The notes: generated by a model from the sequence alone, not told the origin. A DNA stretch of 64,000 bases from Bordetella genomosp. 4 (GCF_002261185.1 NZ_NEVQ01000016.1:55082-119081); one strand, 5' to 3'. Counted from the stretch's first letter, positions 9,381 through 18,483 are shown. Translations and numbers: made by a program.

Positions 9381-9415
9381 ATCAGGGCTCCAATCACACG
9401 ACTTGGAGCCCTGAT
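9381..9415. terminator. Bidirectional terminator hairpin with perfect 13-bp stem
   Basis: ATCAGGGCTCCAA (9381-9393) and TTGGAGCCCTGAT (9403-9415) pair perfectly around a 9-nt loop, followed by TATTT. It sits between the convergent Bug gene and flavin monooxygenase gene and can serve both directions. Confidence 0.8.
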
Positions 9416-9440
9416 TATTTAACCTACAGATCAAGCCAAC

Positions 9441-10691
9441 CTATTCTTTTGTATACGCCAGATATTCCATACGCACCGAAATGTGATCAGCGATGAACTT
9501 GGCGTCATGCCAAACCCCCCAGATAAATGATGAAGACCGGTTGGTGAGATTCGGCAACCCCAAGAAGTAAACCCCCGTTTCTGCCGAGATGCCACGCTTA
9601 TGCAAAGGCTCGCCCTTGTCATTAAAAGCATCGACCTCCAGCCAACTGAAATCAAACTTGAACCCCGTCGCCCAAAGCACGGTCTTGATGCCCGCCTCAG
9701 CCAGGTTCAATTCAAGCAACGGGTTCTTCAGGCACTCCGGATCTTCCAGCAGTTTCCAGGCCTCGGGCTCCGGCGGCAGATCCAGGCCATTGCGTTCGAT
9801 AAACGCATCGGCCTCTCGCAGCACTTCAAAATAATCCTCGTCGCCTTGTGCAATGTTGCGTCCCAGGCCTTCTTCAAAGCTCACGATGCCATTCTCATAG
9901 CCTTTGGTAATGCCGACCAGAGTGATACCCATCTGCGCCAGCCGACGGAAATCAACGGTTTTCCCTCCCTCGTAGCCACTGACCGCAAAAGCCACATGGG
10001 CTCGTTTCGGCTTGGTTTTCACCTCGTCCCACATCCCCAGCGCAGCCAGCCACCATACGTAGTCACGCTGCCGATAGGACCGCGGCGGACGATAGTGTTC
10101 GCCGACCGACAGATAAACCCTTTTACCTGCCTGACGCAGCTCTTCCGCGATCTGAGAGCCCGACGCGCCTGCACCAACCACCAAGACCGCGCCGTCCTCC
10201 AATTGCCCCGGGTTCTTGTACGCCGAAGAATGAAGTTGCTGGATACCGGTATCGTCAGGAATAATTTTGGGGTAGCTCGGCACCTGAAACGGCCCCGTCG
10301 CAACGACCACATGCATCGCATCGATCACGCCATCCGTCGTAGTGACCGTAAACCCCGGACGACCATCATTACGCTTGACGTGTTTCACCTCCACGCCGGT
10401 GCGAATCGGCGCCTTGATCATTTTTGCGTAGTCTTCAAAATACTGTGCCATACGCTCTTTGGGCGGAAACACCTCGGGGCCAACATCGTCGAACTGCAAA
10501 CTCGGGAAACGATCGTGCCAGGCCGGCCCGTTGGCCACCAACGAATCCCAGCGTTCAGAGCGCCAGCGCTCGGCAATACGCTTGCGCTCCAGCACGAGAT
10601 GAGGGATACCCAATAAACCGAGATGCTCGCTCATCGCGACGCCAGCCTGACCGGCTCCAATCACCAGCGTATTGATTTTTTCAACTGACAT
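9441..10691 (-). CDS. Flavin-containing monooxygenase / CzcO-like NAD(P)-FAD oxidoreductase
   Basis: 416 residues from the ATG at 10691, preferred over an upstream in-frame start at 10769 because AGGA lies about 10 nt before it and the FAD motif then sits normally. The first dinucleotide-binding motif is VIGAGQAG (residues 11-18) for FAD. The ATG-type hinge ATGPF is at 131-135, and the second motif VVGAGASGSQ (171-180) is for NAD(P)H. These proteins oxygenate small organic nucleophiles or ketones. It is a single-gene unit convergent with the Bug operon. Substrate unknown. Confidence 0.85.
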   Translation of the reverse strand: MSVEKINTLVIGAGQAGVAMSEHLGLLGIPHLVLERKRIAERWRSERWDSLVANGPAWHDRFPSLQFDDVGPEVFPPKERMAQYFEDYAKMIKAPIRTGVEVKHVKRNDGRPGFTVTTTDGVIDAMHVVVATGPFQVPSYPKIIPDDTGIQQLHSSAYKNPGQLEDGAVLVVGAGASGSQIAEELRQAGKRVYLSVGEHYRPPRSYRQRDYVWWLAALGMWDEVKTKPKRAHVAFAVSGYEGGKTVDFRRLAQMGITLVGITKGYENGIVSFEEGLGRNIAQGDEDYFEVLREADAFIERNGLDLPPEPEAWKLLEDPECLKNPLLELNLAEAGIKTVLWATGFKFDFSWLEVDAFNDKGEPLHKRGISAETGVYFLGLPNLTNRSSSFIWGVWHDAKFIADHISVRMEYLAYTKE

Positions 10692-11125
10692 TTGTTTATT
10701 TCCTAAATAGAACCGAGAGCTCTCTCTCGAACCCAACACGAAAAACGCGGGCAATGACTCAAGTCGCACAAAAAGACTCGATCACGGGTGGAATGCAGTG
10801 TGATCAAACTTCCGCTTTTTGATAACTTCGTTTTTCGGACGCTGGGCTTAGGAAAAAGCAAATACCCCTCGCGCCAATGCGCATGCACCATTCGCTGCAC
10901 AGCCGTGTCATAGCCGAATGGCGTCAGACAGATATCGCAAGGCCTGGGAGACGTTTCGTTTTTCCGATGATCCGCATCAGTATCCCCAAAGCATTACCGC
11001 CGGGCTTTTCCCGTATTCTGCAACACAGCCACTGATCATTGAGCGTCCCGGCGGCAGATCTCATCCGCGAGAGGAAGGAGACCCGGCTGGGCCGCAGCAA
11101 CGTTTCCTTGAGAGCCAGATTGCAC
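10692..11125. other. 434-bp divergent intergenic region
   Basis: This stretch separates the minus-strand monooxygenase from the plus-strand ATPase and must hold both promoters. A small inverted repeat (ATCAAA near 10803, TTTTTGAT near 10815) lies on the monooxygenase side. Short open frames here lack a convincing ribosome-binding site or recognisable protein content. No RNA gene or repeat was seen. Confidence 0.5.
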
Positions 11126-12247
11126 ATGCAGAACAGTCCCTTATCCCAGGAGTCGCCCATTGCTGTCAGCCTAGAGGGCGTGGTGAAAAAGTATCGCGAA
11201 CAGACCGTTCTGCATGACATCTCGCTCAAGATCCGACATGGCGAATTTTTGACGTTGCTGGGACCCTCTGGCTGCGGCAAAACCACCTTGCTTAACATCA
11301 TTGCCGGCTTTGCCCCCGTCGATAACGGCGAGATCCTCATTGATGGCAAAGTCATTACCGACCAACCACCCCACAACCGGGAAATCGGCATCGTCTTTCA
11401 GAACTACGCACTCTTTCCGCATATGACCGTAGAGCGCAACATCGGCTATGGCCTGCGCATGCGCCGCGTTCCATCGGCGGAAATCACCCAACGCGTACAA
11501 GAGGTCATGGCCCTGGTCAAACTGGATGGCCTGGGCCAACGCAAGCCGCGCGAGCTATCAGGAGGCCAACAACAGCGTGTCGCGCTTGCGCGCGCGCTGG
11601 TGATTCATCCAAGGGTGTTGCTGCTCGACGAGCCTTTCTCCGCCTTGGACAAAAGCCTGCGCGGCGCCATGCAAGTCGAGATCCGCGAAATCCAACGCAA
11701 ACTAGGCGTCACGACCGTCTTTGTGACGCACGATCAAGGCGAGGCATTGAGCATGTCGGATCGCATCGCCGTCATGTCCGGCGGCGCCATACGACAAATC
11801 GCCGCGCCTGATACGCTCTATCGCCATCCCCAGGATCCGTTCGTCGCTTCGTTCCTGGGTGATGTCAACATCCTGCCGGCTTACTACCATGGCTCCGACG
11901 CTGACGGCCTGCAACTGCGCCTGGGCGCGAAGCTGCTGCGCGTGTGCCGGGAACGCTTGGTCGGCGGGTCGCACGAAGGGGGACGTCTGGATATTTATGT
12001 CAGACCAGAACAGATCCGCCTGGAGAACCTGCACTCGGACTCCGTCCTCAGCGGCACCGTGGTCAACCACGTTTTCCAAGGGGATCACATCGACTCTTAT
12101 TTCGACGTGGATCTACCTGTCGCGGGTCGTCAACGCGTCATGGTGCGTAGCGCCGGCCTGGACGCAATGCATCAATGGCCCATCGGCGCAGTTGCCGGGC
12201 TCGCTCTGCCGAGCGACGGCATCAGTGTCTTTCAAGCAGAGCGATAA
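11126..12247 (+). CDS. ABC transporter ATP-binding protein, PotA/spermidine-putrescine type
   Basis: 373 residues from the ATG at 11126; the frame extends upstream to a TTG at 11039, but the extension resembles nothing. Walker A is GPSGCGKT (46-53), the signature LSGGQQQR (144-151), and Walker B LLLDEP with Glu169. The last third is a TOBE-type regulatory domain. This class powers import of polyamines, iron or small organic solutes. No permease or binding protein is adjacent. The PotBCD-like genes at 15544-18339, on the other strand, lack an ATPase, so this gene probably supplies it. It overlaps none of its neighbours and begins a plus-strand run of enzymes. Confidence 0.9.
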   Translation: MQNSPLSQESPIAVSLEGVVKKYREQTVLHDISLKIRHGEFLTLLGPSGCGKTTLLNIIAGFAPVDNGEILIDGKVITDQPPHNREIGIVFQNYALFPHMTVERNIGYGLRMRRVPSAEITQRVQEVMALVKLDGLGQRKPRELSGGQQQRVALARALVIHPRVLLLDEPFSALDKSLRGAMQVEIREIQRKLGVTTVFVTHDQGEALSMSDRIAVMSGGAIRQIAAPDTLYRHPQDPFVASFLGDVNILPAYYHGSDADGLQLRLGAKLLRVCRERLVGGSHEGGRLDIYVRPEQIRLENLHSDSVLSGTVVNHVFQGDHIDSYFDVDLPVAGRQRVMVRSAGLDAMHQWPIGAVAGLALPSDGISVFQAER

Positions 12248-12250
12248 GCC

Positions 12251-13249
12251 ATGAAAAATCCTCCCACCACCATGCATGCCGTTGTCGCCCGCGAGCCGGG
12301 AGACGCCAGCGTTCTCACCCTGGCAGAACGGCCCGTGCCAACGCCGGCTGCTGGCGAAGTCCTGCTGCGCGTGCTCGCAGCAGGAGTCAATCGACCCGAC
12401 GTTATGCAGCGCCAGGGATTGTCCAAGCCCGCATCGGGCATCACCGACGTCTTGGGCCTGGAAGCCTGCGGGGAAGTCATTGCCTGCGGGCCAGGCGTGC
12501 CGCAACATCTGCTCGGTAAACGGCTGATGAGCTTGTTGCCAGGTGGTGGATATGCGCCGTGGTGCGTCGCGCGCGTAGAACACTCGCTGCCCGTTCCCGA
12601 CAACCTGGACGATATTTCTGCCGGCGCACTACCAGAGGGCCTATTCACCGTCTGGCACAACCTGTTCGAACTCGGTCAATTGACCATGGGTCAAACCGTA
12701 CTGATCCATGGCGCTGCCGGCGGCATCGGCACCCTGGCCATCAGCATGGCCCGCGCCGCTGGCGCCAAAGTCATTGCGACCGTAGGCCGTAGCGATCGCG
12801 CCGCTACCTTGCACAAGATCGGCGCAGATCACACCATCTGCTATCGCGACACAGACTTTGTCGCAGCCTGCCTGGATCATACGCAAGGACGCGGCGTCGA
12901 TGTGGTACTCGACGTCGTTGGCGGGGATTATGTGCGCCGCAATCTGCAAGCCTTGGCTTTTGGCGGACATCATGTGAGCCTGTCGTTTCTGCAAGGCTCC
13001 TCGGTGCAAATCGAATTGCTCACATTGATGCAAAAGCAATTAAGCCTGCATTCGTCAACCATGCGCCCCCAGAGCGCAGACGAGAAAGCCCGCTTGGCCA
13101 GAATCATTGCCCAACGGGTCTTGCCTTTGATCGATGACCATCGAATCCGCCCACGCGTGCACGCCAGCCTGCCACTGGCCGAAGCTGCCCGCTCGCATGA
13201 GCTGCTCGAAAACGGCGACGTGTTTGGCAAAGTCGTATTAGTCCCATAG
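12251..13249 (+). CDS. NAD(P)H quinone oxidoreductase, PIG3-type zinc-free medium-chain dehydrogenase
   Basis: 332 residues, 3 nt after the ATPase stop codon, so co-transcribed. The N-terminal GroES-like domain has GVNRPDVMQRQG, and the nucleotide motif is HGAAGGIGTLA. The cysteines of zinc alcohol dehydrogenases are absent, which fits the quinone oxidoreductase/PIG3 branch. It resembles the protein at 42219-43214 over its whole length (for example ADHTI, YRD, GVDV, VGGDY and LRP blocks), so the two are paralogues in different catabolic sets. Substrate, a quinone or an enone, is not defined by sequence. Confidence 0.88.
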   Translation: MKNPPTTMHAVVAREPGDASVLTLAERPVPTPAAGEVLLRVLAAGVNRPDVMQRQGLSKPASGITDVLGLEACGEVIACGPGVPQHLLGKRLMSLLPGGGYAPWCVARVEHSLPVPDNLDDISAGALPEGLFTVWHNLFELGQLTMGQTVLIHGAAGGIGTLAISMARAAGAKVIATVGRSDRAATLHKIGADHTICYRDTDFVAACLDHTQGRGVDVVLDVVGGDYVRRNLQALAFGGHHVSLSFLQGSSVQIELLTLMQKQLSLHSSTMRPQSADEKARLARIIAQRVLPLIDDHRIRPRVHASLPLAEAARSHELLENGDVFGKVVLVP

Positions 13250-13312
13250 TCTGGTCTCTGTCCTGCAACCACCACCTCGACAAAACCATCGCCAGATTGG
13301 AGCACTCCTCCT

Positions 13313-13933
13313 ATGATGCAACTCCTATATGCCCCCACGTCCCCCTTTGTACGCAAGGTCACGGTCTGCGCACACCTCACGGGTCTGATTGATCAGATCC
13401 AATTGCTCGACAGCGCGGCCAACCCCATCAAACGCGATGCGCGCATTGCCACGCACAACCCCTTGGCCAAGGTTCCCACATTGATCTTGGACCATGGCCA
13501 GGCGCTATATGACAGCCGCCTCATCTGCGAATACTTGGCTAACCTGGCCGGCGATACCCGACTCTTTCCCCACGAGAGTTCCCAACGATGGCCAGCGCTC
13601 ATGCGCCAGGAACTGGGCAATGGTTTGTTGGATGCAGCCCTGCTGGCCCGTTACGAGTTGACCGCCCGCCCCGTTGAAAAGCAATGGACGGCCTGGCGCG
13701 AGGCCCAACTGGTCAAGGTTACCGCTTGCCTGAACGATATCGAAGCACAGGCATCGACACTCTCGGTAGATGCCCCCACCATCGGCGAAGTCACATTGGG
13801 ATGCGCTCTGGGCTATCTGGATTTTCGCTTTCCCGACATCGACTGGCGTGCCGACCATCCACAGGCTGCCCGTTGGAATGAGGCCTTTCAGAACCTGCCT
13901 GCCATGCTCGCCACTATCCCCCGCGACAGCTAG
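13313..13933 (+). CDS. Glutathione S-transferase family protein
   Basis: 206 residues. The thioredoxin-like N-terminal domain begins LLYAPTSPFVRKVTVCAHL, with Ser/Pro at the usual active-site place. NPLAKVPTLILDHGQALYD contains the cis-Pro, and SRLICEYL contacts glutathione. An all-helical C-terminal domain follows. It may conjugate or isomerise an intermediate of the local pathway, or act in detoxification. Tandem ATGs at 13313 and 13316 leave the exact start open by one codon. Confidence 0.9.
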   Translation: MMQLLYAPTSPFVRKVTVCAHLTGLIDQIQLLDSAANPIKRDARIATHNPLAKVPTLILDHGQALYDSRLICEYLANLAGDTRLFPHESSQRWPALMRQELGNGLLDAALLARYELTARPVEKQWTAWREAQLVKVTACLNDIEAQASTLSVDAPTIGEVTLGCALGYLDFRFPDIDWRADHPQAARWNEAFQNLPAMLATIPRDS

Positions 13934-14006
13934 TCTCGGGCTACCGCCCGCCTTTGACGACAATGATCGCATCGGCCTCCCAATGCCGAAACCCCAGGAA
14001 TAGCCC

Positions 14007-14495
14007 ATGAATACACCTGCACAGACTCCCGCTTCCTCAACCGACACCACCGAGACCACAGTCTGGTTTCTCAACGGCCCAAACGCCAATCTGTATGGCC
14101 TGGACACGAATCAAGTTTATGGCTCTGAGAGTTTTCCCGTCCTGCAACAGCGATGCGAGCGTAAAGCCGCGGCGCTGCAGATGGCGCTGCACTTTGTGCA
14201 GTCCAACCATGAAGGGCAATTGGTCGACTGGATCCAGCAGGCGCGCGGCACGGCGCAAGGCATCATCATCAATGCGGCGGGCCTGACCTATTCCTCGATA
14301 CCCATTCTCGACGCGCTGTTATCCTTTCCCGGCCGCATCATTGAAGTCCACATGAGCAACATCTGGCGGCGCGAGAGTTTTCGCCATCACTCCTATATTT
14401 CCAAAGCTGCCGATGGCGTCATTGCTGGCCTCGGCGGCGAAGGCTACGAACTCGCTCTCGAAGCCATGGCGCGCCTGATCCGGCGTCCAACCTGA
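14007..14495 (+). CDS. Type II 3-dehydroquinate dehydratase homologue with altered active site
   Basis: 162 residues with an N-terminal extension of about 17 residues. The fold motifs are clear: LNGPNANLYG, VYGSESF, QSNHEGQLVDWI, EVHMSN and RESFRHHSY. Aligned without gaps to my memory of the Mycobacterium tuberculosis enzyme, the catalytic Tyr24, Asn75, Glu99, His101 and Arg108 are kept (Y38, N89, E113, H115, R122). The lid arginine Arg19 is Asp33 here, and His81 is Tyr95. Loss of the lid arginine makes normal dehydroquinase activity doubtful. It is followed directly by a hydroxyacid dehydrogenase, so it probably acts on another cyclic or hydroxy acid. I therefore avoid the symbol aroQ. Confidence 0.82.
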   Translation: MNTPAQTPASSTDTTETTVWFLNGPNANLYGLDTNQVYGSESFPVLQQRCERKAAALQMALHFVQSNHEGQLVDWIQQARGTAQGIIINAAGLTYSSIPILDALLSFPGRIIEVHMSNIWRRESFRHHSYISKAADGVIAGLGGEGYELALEAMARLIRRPT

Positions 14496-14506
14496 AGGAC
14501 AAAATC

Positions 14507-15478
14507 ATGCCCCAGAGCTCCACCCTCGCCCCCGCGACCGTGCCATCGGGGGACCTCGTCTTCTACAGTGAATTCGATGACTTCACCGTTTGGAAAAACG
14601 CCCTTCAGGCACAACTTCCCACGTTGCGCATTCTGCAGGCTAGCGAAATCGCCGACCCGGCCCGTGTACATTTCTCGTTAGCGTGGAAGCCGCCGGAGGG
14701 CTTTTTCGACGAGATGAGCAGCCTGCGCCTGATCATCAATCTGGGCGCAGGCGTAGACTCGCTCGTCGGCCGCCGAGATTTGCCTGCCGGCGTACCCATT
14801 ACGCGGCTCACCGATCCTCACATGGCTCGCATGATGGCGGGCTACGTACTCTTTGCCACGCTACGCTATGCCAGGGATATCCCTCACTTTGAGCAAGCGC
14901 AGCGGCGCGGCGAATGGGCCTATCGCCATCCTCGGTCTCCCGAAGACATCCGCGTCGCCGTCCTGGGCCTGGGGGAGTTGGGCTCCTATGCAGCCAATGA
15001 GCTGCAACGTCAAGGGCTGACGGTACTAGGCTGGTCGAGACAGCCTCGGCAGCTTGCCGGCATACAGTGCTTTGCGGGCCTGGACACACTCGACATGGTG
15101 CTGTCCCAGGCCGATATCCTGGTTGTCATGCTGCCGCTGACGCCGCAGACGCAGGGCCTGCTCAGCCGTGAAAAACTCACAAGGCTTCCCAGAGGCGCCG
15201 CCCTGATCAACGTCGCTCGGGGCGCCTTGATCGATCAGGATGCAATGACAGACCTGCTGAACAATGGTCATCTTGGCGCGGCGACGCTGGATGTTTTTAC
15301 ACGTGAACCGCTGCCTGCGGATCACCCATTATGGCGCATGGACAATGTGCTGATCACGCCGCATCTTGCATCTGTCGCCATTCCCTCATCCGCTGCCGCG
15401 CAGATCGCTGAAAATATCCTCAGAGCCTCCAGAGGCGAACAACCCAACAATCAGATCGACCCGTTACGCGGTTACTGA
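14507..15478 (+). CDS. D-2-hydroxyacid dehydrogenase, glyoxylate/hydroxypyruvate reductase A type
   Basis: 323 residues, 11 nt after the dehydroquinase homologue and ending with a clear terminator. The NAD-binding motif is GLGELG. The catalytic triad of the family is seen as Arg in NVARGALID, Glu in TREPLP and His in ITPHLAS. The lack of the long N-terminal domain and the overall pattern match GhrA-like proteins, which reduce glyoxylate, hydroxypyruvate or other 2-oxoacids. In this cluster it could reduce a 2-oxoacid made by upstream enzymes. Confidence 0.88.
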   Translation: MPQSSTLAPATVPSGDLVFYSEFDDFTVWKNALQAQLPTLRILQASEIADPARVHFSLAWKPPEGFFDEMSSLRLIINLGAGVDSLVGRRDLPAGVPITRLTDPHMARMMAGYVLFATLRYARDIPHFEQAQRRGEWAYRHPRSPEDIRVAVLGLGELGSYAANELQRQGLTVLGWSRQPRQLAGIQCFAGLDTLDMVLSQADILVVMLPLTPQTQGLLSREKLTRLPRGAALINVARGALIDQDAMTDLLNNGHLGAATLDVFTREPLPADHPLWRMDNVLITPHLASVAIPSSAAAQIAENILRASRGEQPNNQIDPLRGY

Positions 15479-15499
15479 ACTGCGGAATGAACTGCGGCC

Positions 15500-15530
15500 A
15501 AAAGGAGGCGACACTTCCGCCTCCTTTTTT
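15500..15530 (+). terminator. Rho-independent terminator after the hydroxyacid dehydrogenase
   Basis: GGAGGCG (15504-15510) pairs with CGCCTCC (15518-15524) around a 7-nt loop, with AAAA before and TTTTTT after (15525-15530). The flanking A/T runs extend the stem and make it usable from both sides, so it may also end the convergent permease operon. Confidence 0.88.
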
Positions 15531-15543
15531 CTCGAATGTTGCC

Positions 15544-16365
15544 CTAATGATTGTCCTCGATATTCAACACCCGGCCCAGACCCAGAAAATAATTGGCAAA
15601 CGCCAGCAAACTGGCAGTCACCGCAATGTAGACCACCGATAACGCGGCCAATGTCGGGTCTGCGAACTCGCGCACATAGTTGTACATCGCCACAGGGAGC
15701 GTCTGTGTGTTTTGTGTCGTCACAAACAGCGATGCCGTGAACTCACTGAAAGACATGATGGCGGCAAACAGCCAGCCGCCAAACAATCCAGGCGCCAGCA
15801 AGGGAATCGTCACCGTCAACAGCACCTTGAGCGGCGACGCCCCCAAACTCGCCGCCGCCTGCTCCAGGCGTTCATCCAAATTCTCCATCGAGACGTAAAC
15901 GCTACGCAATACAAAAGGCAGCACCAGCATCACATGGCATAAGATCACCAATGCATAGCCACGATCTATCCTGAATTGCGCCACCAGAATAAGCAGGCCC
16001 AGCCCGAGAGTGAAATGGGGGATGACCAAAGGCGAAAGCAAGATCGATTGCAGGGTATCTTTCCCCGGAAACGCCATCCTTTTCACTGCAATCGCCAATC
16101 CGGTTCCAATCACCAAAGCAATCAGTGACGACCAGAACATGACTATCAGGCTGGCGCGGAATCCGTGTTGAAAGTCCGCGTACGTAAACACCCGGATGAA
16201 CCATCGCCACGACCACGTCTGCGGAGGAAACGTCAATAGCGCCTTGTCGTTGAACGACGCCATCGTCACCACCACCACGGGCAATAAAACAAAAGCCAGT
16301 ATCAGACATACGAGCGCCGGGGCCGCTACGCGCAACGGCAGCGGCAAAGAACTTCTAATCTTCAT
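15544..16365 (-). CDS. ABC transporter permease, PotC type
   Basis: 273 residues from the ATG at 16365, which shares its A with the stop codon of the upstream permease (TGATG), indicating translational coupling; a longer frame to 16572 overlaps that gene and is rejected. There are about six membrane segments, and the cytoplasmic EAA-type loop is visible (EQAAASLGASPLKVLLTVTIPLL). This is the second permease of a spermidine/putrescine-like importer whose other parts are at 16365-17219 and 17314-18339. The ATPase is probably encoded at 11126-12247. Confidence 0.9.
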   Translation of the reverse strand: MKIRSSLPLPLRVAAPALVCLILAFVLLPVVVVTMASFNDKALLTFPPQTWSWRWFIRVFTYADFQHGFRASLIVMFWSSLIALVIGTGLAIAVKRMAFPGKDTLQSILLSPLVIPHFTLGLGLLILVAQFRIDRGYALVILCHVMLVLPFVLRSVYVSMENLDERLEQAAASLGASPLKVLLTVTIPLLAPGLFGGWLFAAIMSFSEFTASLFVTTQNTQTLPVAMYNYVREFADPTLAALSVVYIAVTASLLAFANYFLGLGRVLNIEDNH

Positions 16366-17219
16366 CAGTGACCTCCCACTGCCTTGAGCCGCCGTGTCAT
16401 TCGGCCAAGCAACCATAGCGCCACCGCCGTCAACGCCAGCCCAGCGACACTCAGACTGGCTGCCAGCGGAAAATTCATCGAAGAAAAACCAAGTTGGTAC
16501 ACCAGCGTCGACACCGTCGGTACGCGCCCGCCGCCTATCATTTGCGGCGTGGCGAATGCGCTGAACGTCCATGCAAACGCCGTCGTCACACTTGCCAGGA
16601 TGCCCGGCATCGACAAGGGCAAAGTCACCGTCAGGAAAGTCCGAATCGGCCCCGCCCCTAGACTCTGAGCAGCCTTTTCGTAATCGCGATCAATATGCGA
16701 AATCGCGGTGGCCAGCATCAACACCACAATGGGAATCGTGACATGCACCAGCGCGACCAGCACGCCCAAGTGCGTAAACATCAGCTCAAGCGGCCATTCA
16801 CTCAACCCCAACTTTCGCAGCATCGTATTAATAAAACCATTGTTTCCCAACACAATGATCCATGAATACGTGCGCACGATCTCGCCCAGAAACAAAGGTG
16901 TGACTGAGACAATGAGAATGAAAGACTTCAGCGCACGATTGCGCACTCTCACCATCGCATAGGCCAAGGGATACGCCACCAGCAACGATAAAACTGTCGT
17001 CTCGGCACTTAACAGCAGCGTATTCCAGAAGGCGCCCAAATAAATCGGTTTGTTCAACCCAGTGAAATTGGCCAGCGTCAGCCCACCGACATCCAGCGAG
17101 CCCGGCACGTACGCACGCAGGCTGTACTGAAATACCGTCATCAACGCCACGCAGATGCAAAACGCCACCAAAACCGCCGGAGACACTAACCATGCTCTTA
17201 GTCCGGAACGTGTGTCCAT
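16365..17219 (-). CDS. ABC transporter permease, PotB type
   Basis: 284 residues with about six membrane segments. The EAA-type ATPase contact loop is EKAAQSLGAGPIRTFLTVTL, near residue 190. The order binding protein, PotB-like, PotC-like on the minus strand is usual for polyamine-type importers. A stem-loop at 17264-17294 separates it from the binding-protein gene and may lower its expression relative to that gene. Confidence 0.9.
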   Translation of the reverse strand: MDTRSGLRAWLVSPAVLVAFCICVALMTVFQYSLRAYVPGSLDVGGLTLANFTGLNKPIYLGAFWNTLLLSAETTVLSLLVAYPLAYAMVRVRNRALKSFILIVSVTPLFLGEIVRTYSWIIVLGNNGFINTMLRKLGLSEWPLELMFTHLGVLVALVHVTIPIVVLMLATAISHIDRDYEKAAQSLGAGPIRTFLTVTLPLSMPGILASVTTAFAWTFSAFATPQMIGGGRVPTVSTLVYQLGFSSMNFPLAASLSVAGLALTAVALWLLGRMTRRLKAVGGH

Positions 17220-17263
17220 AACTCGAATGATTTCCCGTCTACGTTGTCCTATGTCGGAACGCA

Positions 17264-17294
17264 GATGCCCCGGCGACTGGACGGCCAGGGCATC
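17264..17294 (-). terminator. Stem-loop between binding-protein and permease genes (possible attenuator)
   Basis: GATGCCCCGGC (17264-17274) and GCCAGGGCATC (17284-17294) form an 11-bp stem with one mismatch and a 9-nt loop. It lies in the 94-nt gap after the binding-protein gene. A partial terminator or mRNA-stabilising hairpin here would keep the binding protein in excess over the permeases. Confidence 0.5.
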
Positions 17295-17313
17295 ATCTCA
17301 AGTGCTGGGGCCA

Positions 17314-18339
17314 TCAGTTCATGATATTTTCGGTAAACCACTTGCGCCATTCAGCCGTTTTCTCGGCGCGCAATTTGTCGTCAATCACGATGGCCTGAGT
17401 CGCCCACTGCTCTTTAGTCGTGAATACGCCAGGCAACGCCGCGTCTTCCGATGAAACCTTGGCGTTATCCACCACAGGGCTGGCTTTTTTATAGGCCACG
17501 ATCTTGGACTGCACCTCGGGCGACAACGCGATGTCCATGAATTTATAAGCCAAGTCGACCTTTTTCGACCCCTTCATGATGCCCATGGAATCCACGCCCA
17601 GAACCGCCCCCTCTTTGGGCATGACCACCTTGATAGGTACGCCTTGGCCTACCATGTGATAGGCATTCATCGACAACAGGATCTGCACAGGCGTTTCACC
17701 GGTGGAGATCAACTGCTGGCTATTGGCATCGTTAGTGTAAAAAGCCTTGAAATTAGGCTTTAGTGCCTTGAGTTTCTCCTGACCCTTTTCCCAGGTACTG
17801 GCATCGCCGCCGGACAGAATCGCAGCGATATCGATGATGTGGCTGGGATCGAAATCAGGCGAAGCAATTTTCCCTTTTAGCTCGGGATTCCACAGGTCAT
17901 TCCAACTATTGAACGTGATGCTCGATGGCACCAGATCGGGGCGATACCCAATCGTGTATACGTATGCCCAACTGCCGATGTGATACGGACTGATTTTGGC
18001 GCGGTCAACCAAATGCGAATAATTCGTCAGCTTGCTTGTGTCCAGCTGTTCAAACAATCCTCCATTGACGTACAGCCATCCGATATGGGATGTCGTAAAG
18101 GTCAGATCGCTTTCGGGAGTGGTGGCCAATTTCGCCTTATTCAGCCGGTCTATCGTACCGCCGGTGATGTATTTGACCGGCACGCCCGTCTGGCGAGTAA
18201 ATTCCTTGCCGATGTTCTCGTCTATCAGGTCCCGAAAGCTGCCGCCCCAGGTGCTGATCACCAATGCATCCTCGGCCTGTACGGCGCCCGCAAACAATAC
18301 GCTGGATAAAACCCCAGCCGTCAAGATTTTTTGAATCAT
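17314..18339 (-). CDS. Periplasmic solute-binding protein, PotD/polyamine or small organic solute type
   Basis: 341 residues with a Sec signal peptide (MIQKILTAGVLSSVLFAGAVQA). The mature start DALVISTWGGSFRDLIDENI is characteristic of the PotD/extracellular solute-binding family 1 group. An AAGGGG ribosome-binding site stands 8 nt before the ATG. It is the first gene of the 18339-15544 operon. A 44-bp element shared with the next operon lies about 80 bp upstream (18420-18463). The ligand may be a polyamine, but opine- and amino-acid-derived ligands also occur in this group. Confidence 0.9.
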   Translation of the reverse strand: MIQKILTAGVLSSVLFAGAVQAEDALVISTWGGSFRDLIDENIGKEFTRQTGVPVKYITGGTIDRLNKAKLATTPESDLTFTTSHIGWLYVNGGLFEQLDTSKLTNYSHLVDRAKISPYHIGSWAYVYTIGYRPDLVPSSITFNSWNDLWNPELKGKIASPDFDPSHIIDIAAILSGGDASTWEKGQEKLKALKPNFKAFYTNDANSQQLISTGETPVQILLSMNAYHMVGQGVPIKVVMPKEGAVLGVDSMGIMKGSKKVDLAYKFMDIALSPEVQSKIVAYKKASPVVDNAKVSSEDAALPGVFTTKEQWATQAIVIDDKLRAEKTAEWRKWFTENIMN

Positions 18340-18419
18340 TGCATACCCCTTGTAGTGTGTATAGATGCGCCAAAATTTCCGAGTGGAGCAGCACCAATAA
18401 TGCGAGAGAGACGCTAGTG

Positions 18420-18463
18420 GGCCAATTCGCCTTTTCCTTAGGAATGGCTCACCTTTCCTGACG
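18420..18463 (-). promoter_or_regulatory. 44-bp conserved upstream element, copy 1
   Basis: This segment matches 22603-22646 at 40 of 44 positions in the same orientation. It lies about 80 bp before the polyamine-type binding-protein start. The core TTCCTTAGGAA (18434-18444) is a perfect 11-bp palindrome, and a further half-site TTCCT lies at 18455-18459. Spaced half-sites of this sort fit a dimeric or tetrameric regulator such as a LysR protein. The LysR gene at 24101 is a candidate; this is inference. Confidence 0.7.
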
Positions 18464-18483
18464 ATCCCGGGCTCTGGCCAGGT

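Noticed and set aside
9600..10616. A 338-codon plus-strand open frame opposite the flavin monooxygenase
   Set aside because: Shadow frame; the minus strand holds both Rossmann motifs and a proper ribosome-binding site.
10692..10900. Small minus-strand open frame and N-terminal extension upstream of the monooxygenase
   Set aside because: No ribosome-binding site or similarity, while the ATG at 10691 has a good one and places the FAD motif correctly.
16366..16572. N-terminal extension of the PotC-like permease
   Set aside because: It overlaps the PotB-like gene. The ATG at 16365 forms a coupled TGATG junction and gives a normal permease length.
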